This document shows positions 60,612 to 64,000 of a stretch of 64,000 nt of DNA, piece after piece. The position numbers and the translations under genes were made by a program. The DNA lies in NCBI GenBank assembly GCA_944389615.1, contig CALXNA010000016.1:1-64000 (forward strand), given 5' to 3'. Every line of letters starts with the position of its first letter. Position 1 is the first letter of the stretch. The DNA is from an uncultured Anaerobiospirillum sp. (lineage in GTDB: Bacteria > Pseudomonadota > Gammaproteobacteria > Enterobacterales > Succinivibrionaceae). The notes under the pieces were generated by a model that saw only the letters and a list, made by a program, of their open reading frames with translations, was not told the DNA's origin and did no database searches.

Positions 60612-62504
60612 ATGCACGCAGACTCGATCCGAGGGCCCGTAGCGACGCCCGCCACCAAGACGCCAGTCCCGACGCGCAATATCATGCGTTTAGCGCAACT
60701 ATTCCCTGATTGTGTGGGCACCTCGCACTTAGCGGGTGCGTCCACGCTCACCGTCGATGTGCCGCGGCTGTTGGCACACTTGGGGGTAGATCCTGAACCG
60801 GAGACGGGGGAGCGCTTTGAGCTGCAGTGGCCGGGGAAGGCGCAGGCGCAGCTACAGGCGCAAGCGCCGTTAGGCGCGTTCACGCTACAGTGCCATCAGG
60901 AGCAGAGCCACGACTTGGCAGAGACTGGTAATCTCTTCTTTGAGGGCGACAACCTCACCGTGCTTAAGCTGCTGCAGCCGAGCTATCAAGGCGCGATCAA
61001 GCTCATCTACCTCGACCCGCCTTATAACACGGGCTCCCAAGAGCTGGTCTATCACGACAAGTTTCGTGCGCGCAAAGTCCGCTTAAGTCAGGACTCCAGC
61101 CACGTGCATGCGCCGTGGTGCTCGATGATCTACGAGCGCCTGTTGCTGGCGCGCCAGCTTTTGAGCGCCGATGGCGTCATCTTTGCCTCGATCGACGAGC
61201 GCGAGTACGCCAATCTGCGTCAGATCATGGACGAGGTGCTGGGCGCGTCCAACTTTGTCAGCACCATGGTATGGAAAAAGAAGCAGGGCGGCTCTAACGA
61301 CGCAGGCTTGGTCGTGACCGACCATGAGTACATCTTGGTCTACGCTAAGGACATCACCAAGGTAGCCTTAGGCCTAGACTTCGGGGCGACGCCCGATGTG
61401 CGCGATTACAACTTCAGCGACGAGCACGGCCGCTACAACCTCATCACCTTGGACAAGTCCTCGCTGCGCTATAGCCCTGCGCAGATCTTCGATATCGTGG
61501 GTCCTGACGGCACCGTCTATCGCCCGCGCATCATCAAGGGCCGCCAATCGTGCTGGCGCTGGAGCGCTGAGCATGTGGCGCAAGCCTACGATCAGTTGGT
61601 CTTTAAGGACGGCAAGGTCTACACCAAGAACTACCTCAAGTCCGGCGAGAAGCCGCGCAGCCTCCTCATCGACTCCGAGCGCTTTGGCCGCACCAGTCGG
61701 GGCAAGGCCGATCTGCAGGAGCTCTTCACCAACTGTCCCTTTAGCTACCCCAAGCCGGTGCGCTTGCTCAGTTACCTTATCGGCCTCGTGCAAGGCATGG
61801 ACTTTACCGTCTTAGATCTCTTTGCCGGTTCTGCTACCACCGCCCAAGCCGTGATGGAGTGCAATGCTCACGACGGCGGCAGCCGCCATTTCATCATGGT
61901 GCAGCTCCCCGAGCCCTTAGCGGCCGCGCAGCACGACAACCACAGCTGCGCCACCTTAAGCGAGCTGGCGTTAGAGCGCATTCGCCGGGCCGCCAGCAAA
62001 ATCAGCCAGAATTGCACCAAAACCGTGCGGGGGGGGGGTACGCAGTTTGGGGCGCAGCAAGCTGTTGTTTGCGCGGAAAATAGCCCGTATTACGACCTGC
62101 TGCCGCCCGCAGCCGCGTCCGACCATGCTCCAACAACGCACCAGAAGAGCGCAGATTTGGGCCTACGCGTCTTCAGTCTGCACCAAGGCCCAGCCGAAAA
62201 CTCGGCGCCCAGCGATCCGGAGTCGCTGTTCTTTAGTGCGCTCGGGCGTTTGGGGCTGCCGCTGCACCTCAAGCTGCAGCGCTCTGAGTGCGCCGGTGGT
62301 GAGCTCTTGGACTATGGATCGGGGCTGGTGGTGGCCTGCTTGGGGCAGCCCCATGACAGTCTCTTAGCGGAGCTGGTGAGTCGCTCCACGGCGCCGCAGT
62401 ACTTGCTGGTACGCGCCGCGGACTGGTCGCGCGCCGCTGAGCGCCGGGACTATCAAGAGCTCTGCGCCGTGCTGCTGCCCGCCACCCAGCTGGTGCTGCT
62501 CTAA
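60612..62504 (+). CDS. Type III Mod-like adenine methyltransferase, phase-variable, in frame (Mod2)
   Basis: The 630-residue protein keeps the full Mod order: 'LQWPGKAQAQLQAQ', 'GNLFFEGDNLTVLKLLQPSY', motif IV 'DPPYNTG' (D135), 'DGVIFASIDEREYANLRQIM', a recognition insert (about residues 257-365, including 'PDVRDYNFSDEHGRYNLITL' and 'QSCWRWSAEHVAQAYDQLVF'), and motif I 'LDLFAGSATTAQAVMECNAH' (D402). A run of ten G (62029-62038) encodes Gly residues near 474-476, then the usual Mod C-terminal domain follows ('LGLRVFSLHQ', 'LFFSALGRLGLPLHLKL'). With ten G the frame is open throughout, so the gene reads ON. The ATG at 60612 lies six bases after GAGG. Confidence 0.9.
   Translation: MHADSIRGPVATPATKTPVPTRNIMRLAQLFPDCVGTSHLAGASTLTVDVPRLLAHLGVDPEPETGERFELQWPGKAQAQLQAQAPLGAFTLQCHQEQSHDLAETGNLFFEGDNLTVLKLLQPSYQGAIKLIYLDPPYNTGSQELVYHDKFRARKVRLSQDSSHVHAPWCSMIYERLLLARQLLSADGVIFASIDEREYANLRQIMDEVLGASNFVSTMVWKKKQGGSNDAGLVVTDHEYILVYAKDITKVALGLDFGATPDVRDYNFSDEHGRYNLITLDKSSLRYSPAQIFDIVGPDGTVYRPRIIKGRQSCWRWSAEHVAQAYDQLVFKDGKVYTKNYLKSGEKPRSLLIDSERFGRTSRGKADLQELFTNCPFSYPKPVRLLSYLIGLVQGMDFTVLDLFAGSATTAQAVMECNAHDGGSRHFIMVQLPEPLAAAQHDNHSCATLSELALERIRRAASKISQNCTKTVRGGGTQFGAQQAVVCAENSPYYDLLPPAAASDHAPTTHQKSADLGLRVFSLHQGPAENSAPSDPESLFFSALGRLGLPLHLKLQRSECAGGELLDYGSGLVVACLGQPHDSLLAELVSRSTAPQYLLVRAADWSRAAERRDYQELCAVLLPATQLVLL
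62029..62038 (+). repeat. G10 tract in Mod2
   Basis: Ten G preceded by ATTGCACCAAAACCGTGC (62011-62028). The same preceding 18 bases, with two differences, come before the G10 run of Mod3. Slippage here would switch the C-terminal domain on or off. Confidence 0.95.
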
Positions 62505-62550
62505 TTGGGAAGATACCTTCTCGCATTACCCTGTGTAAAAGTGTAAACTG

Positions 62551-62593
62551 ACAACTTTTCCACAAAAACATCATGTTTTTGGCAAAAAGTTGT
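62551..62593. promoter_or_regulatory. Long AT-rich palindrome just ahead of Mod3
   Basis: ACAACTTTT (62551-62559) pairs with AAAAGTTGT (62585-62593), and inside it AAAAACAT pairs with ATGTTTTT around one base. The stem ends 14 bp before the Mod3 ATG. It could be an operator, a terminator for Mod2 or a hairpin over the Mod3 leader. Confidence 0.65.
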
Positions 62594-62607
62594 GGCAGGG
62601 GACTGAC

Positions 62608-63870
62608 ATGCAGCCGTTATCACTTCGCTCACCCAGTGGCACCGAGATCATACGCGCGCGTCTGTTGAAATGCTTGCAGGAGCGCTGTGCTGACTTCAAG
62701 TCCCAAGGCACCATGAGCGCCGAGCAGTTGGCGCAGGTGCTGGGCGTAAAGCCTAAGAGCGCGCCTGCCTTGGGCTGGCCTGGCAAAGGCAAAGCCTTAG
62801 GCACGGCGTTGAGTGCCTGCGGGCAAACGCTGTGGCCTCGGCCGGAATTGAGCTGGAGCCGCAGTGACCATCAGCCCAGCGCCAATATGTACCTTGAGGG
62901 CGATAACCTCGAAGCGCTCAAGCTCTTAGGTTTGAGTTACAGTGGCGCGGTGAAGGTCATCTACATCGACCCGCCTTACAACACGGGCAAAGACTTTGTC
63001 TATCGCGACAACTTTGCCCAAAGCCCAGCAGAATATGACCAAACTGTGGGCGCACGTGAGAAGGCCGATCTGGTAAGTGGAGAGTTGGGGCGGCGCATGC
63101 AGGTCAATAAGGAAACTGATGGACGCTTCCACTCCAACTGGTGCACATTGATGTACCCGCGCTTGCTCTTAGCCCGTCAGCTGCTGCGCACCGACGGCGT
63201 CATCTTCATTTCGATCGATGACTACGAGCAGCAGAATCTCAAGCTCCTGTGCGACGAGGTCTTCGGGGCTGACAACTTGGTCACGCAGTTGGTGTGGCAG
63301 CGCGCATACTCGCCCAAGAACGATGCCAAGTTCGTGTCTACCAGCCACGATTATATCTTGATGTACGCCTATGACCGAGCGGCCTTCGCCCAATCGTTGC
63401 GCGCGCAGGGCTTAAGCTGCGATTTCAGCCAAGGCCAGCTCCTGACTTACACTATGGTGGGTCACAGCCAAGAAGGCACCCAAGAGCTCAAGGCCTTGTT
63501 GCAGGATGGAGTCTTTGATGGGCCTAAGCCAGTGCGCCTCATCAAGCACTTGTTGCGTTTGGCGGGACTGAAGGCCCATGACCATGAGTTGGTGCTCGAC
63601 TTCTTCTCGGGGTCGGCGACCACGGCCCAAGCAGTGTGGAAGCTCAATGCCGAGGATGGTGGTAACCGCCGTTTCATTATGGTGCAGCTGCCGGAGCAGA
63701 GTAACCAAGACCAGCGCGCTCACGCCAATCACAGCTTTGCCACGATCTGCGATATCGGCCGCGCCCGCATTCGCGCAGTGGCAGCAAAGCTGGCCGCACA
63801 GCTTAATTTGACACTACCTCCCATGGATTGCACCAAAATAGTGCGGGGGGGGGGTGCTTTGTTGATGTAA
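62608..63870 (+). CDS. Type III Mod-like adenine methyltransferase, phase-variable, out of frame (Mod3)
   Basis: The 420-residue reading frame covers a complete catalytic core: 'LGWPGKGKALGTAL', 'ANMYLEGDNLEALKLLGLSY', motif IV 'DPPYNTG' (D121), 'DGVIFISIDDYEQQNLKLLC' and motif I 'LDFFSGSATTAQAVWKLNAE' (D331). As in Mod1, the recognition insert is missing: 'QLVWQRAYSPKNDAKFVST' runs within about 60 residues to 'EGTQELKALLQDGVFDGPKP'. A G10 run (63845-63854) leads to 'VRGGGALLM' and a stop. In the frame one base on, the sequence stays open to the window edge and resembles the Mod2 C-terminal domain, so this copy reads OFF. The ATG at 62608 lies six bases after AGGGGA; a TTG at 62590 is less likely. 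Confidence 0.88.
   Translation: MQPLSLRSPSGTEIIRARLLKCLQERCADFKSQGTMSAEQLAQVLGVKPKSAPALGWPGKGKALGTALSACGQTLWPRPELSWSRSDHQPSANMYLEGDNLEALKLLGLSYSGAVKVIYIDPPYNTGKDFVYRDNFAQSPAEYDQTVGAREKADLVSGELGRRMQVNKETDGRFHSNWCTLMYPRLLLARQLLRTDGVIFISIDDYEQQNLKLLCDEVFGADNLVTQLVWQRAYSPKNDAKFVSTSHDYILMYAYDRAAFAQSLRAQGLSCDFSQGQLLTYTMVGHSQEGTQELKALLQDGVFDGPKPVRLIKHLLRLAGLKAHDHELVLDFFSGSATTAQAVWKLNAEDGGNRRFIMVQLPEQSNQDQRAHANHSFATICDIGRARIRAVAAKLAAQLNLTLPPMDCTKIVRGGGALLM
63845..63854 (+). repeat. G10 tract in Mod3
   Basis: Ten G preceded by ATTGCACCAAAATAGTGC (63827-63844), 16 of 18 bases the same as before the Mod2 tract. One more G, or two fewer, would restore the long frame. Confidence 0.95.
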
Positions 63871-64000
63871 CGTCATCACCGGCTTCTGGCGCGCGTATGG
63901 CGCCATTGCTGGAGCCATCCGCACCGTTAGACCTTGGTTTACAGGTCTTCACGCTGACCGCGCTACCGCCACTTGCGGGCTCATTATCTTCTGAGCAATC
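63855..64000 (+). CDS. Out-of-frame C-terminal continuation of Mod3 (partial, runs off the window)
   Basis: Read from 63855 (the frame reached with 11 G), no stop occurs up to base 64000. The translation includes 'LDLGLQVFTLTALPPLAGS', which matches 'ADLGLRVFSLHQGPAENSA' of Mod2 just after its own G tract. This supports a single gene interrupted by tract length rather than two genes. The end is outside the window. Confidence 0.75.

Noticed and set aside
1..64000. tRNA or rRNA genes
   Set aside because: Scanned by eye for T-loop words (GTTCGAATC and variants) and rRNA cores; none found.

Overview
The window is 64 kb of GC-rich bacterial chromosome with the gene set of a gammaproteobacterium: tusE, rlhA, yciO, dolP, umuD, a Bcr/CflA efflux pair and a dusC-like gene. 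An anaerobic pyruvate:ferredoxin oxidoreductase operon and a sugar/amino-sugar set (nagA, ROK and LacI regulators, aldose epimerase, CBM9-like protein) point to a host-associated fermenter. Succinivibrionaceae is my best guess, but it is inference only; no rRNA or tRNA gene was seen.

Layout. 1-15 kb: a broken DMT transporter, a membrane metallophosphoesterase, an isolated SctK-like protein, a protein that reads as a domesticated IS256 (Mutator) transposase, a LacI regulator, two tandem Bcr/CflA exporters, a 44-bp tandem repeat, a DsbA-like thiol protein and a CstA transporter. 15-21 kb: a complete type I restriction-modification operon (hsdR-hsdM-hsdS, minus strand) with a 13-T tract inside its candidate promoter. 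22-27 kb: CBM9-like protein, nagA, dusC-like gene, an exported protein and a lipoprotein esterase. 27.7-32.2 kb: the POR operon (gamma, alpha, beta and a flavoprotein with fused 4Fe-4S domain). 32-45 kb: a sparse accessory stretch with a ROK regulator, an orphan BrxR/CapW-like WYL regulator, aldose epimerase, nitroreductase, YciO, mobile-element remnants and two candidate small RNAs with promoter, hairpins and terminator. 45-58 kb: mainly housekeeping genes (pgsA, tusE, ribA, cmk, dolP, rlhA) with a three-gene umuD operon lacking umuC and an orphan DhaM-like PTS domain.

58.3-64 kb: the most unusual part. Three tandem genes encode beta-class, type III Mod-like adenine methyltransferases. The second and third each carry a run of ten G in nearly the same 18-base context, between the catalytic core and the C-terminal domain. 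Mod2 is in frame (ON). Mod3 is out of frame and stops at once, but its C-terminal domain continues open in the +1 frame to the window edge. Mod1 and Mod3 lack the target-recognition insert in the usual central position; in Mod1 that insert lies at the C-terminus, fused to a decayed second Mod half. No res gene is visible in the window. I read this as a phase-variable methyltransferase locus with a rearranged recognition domain.
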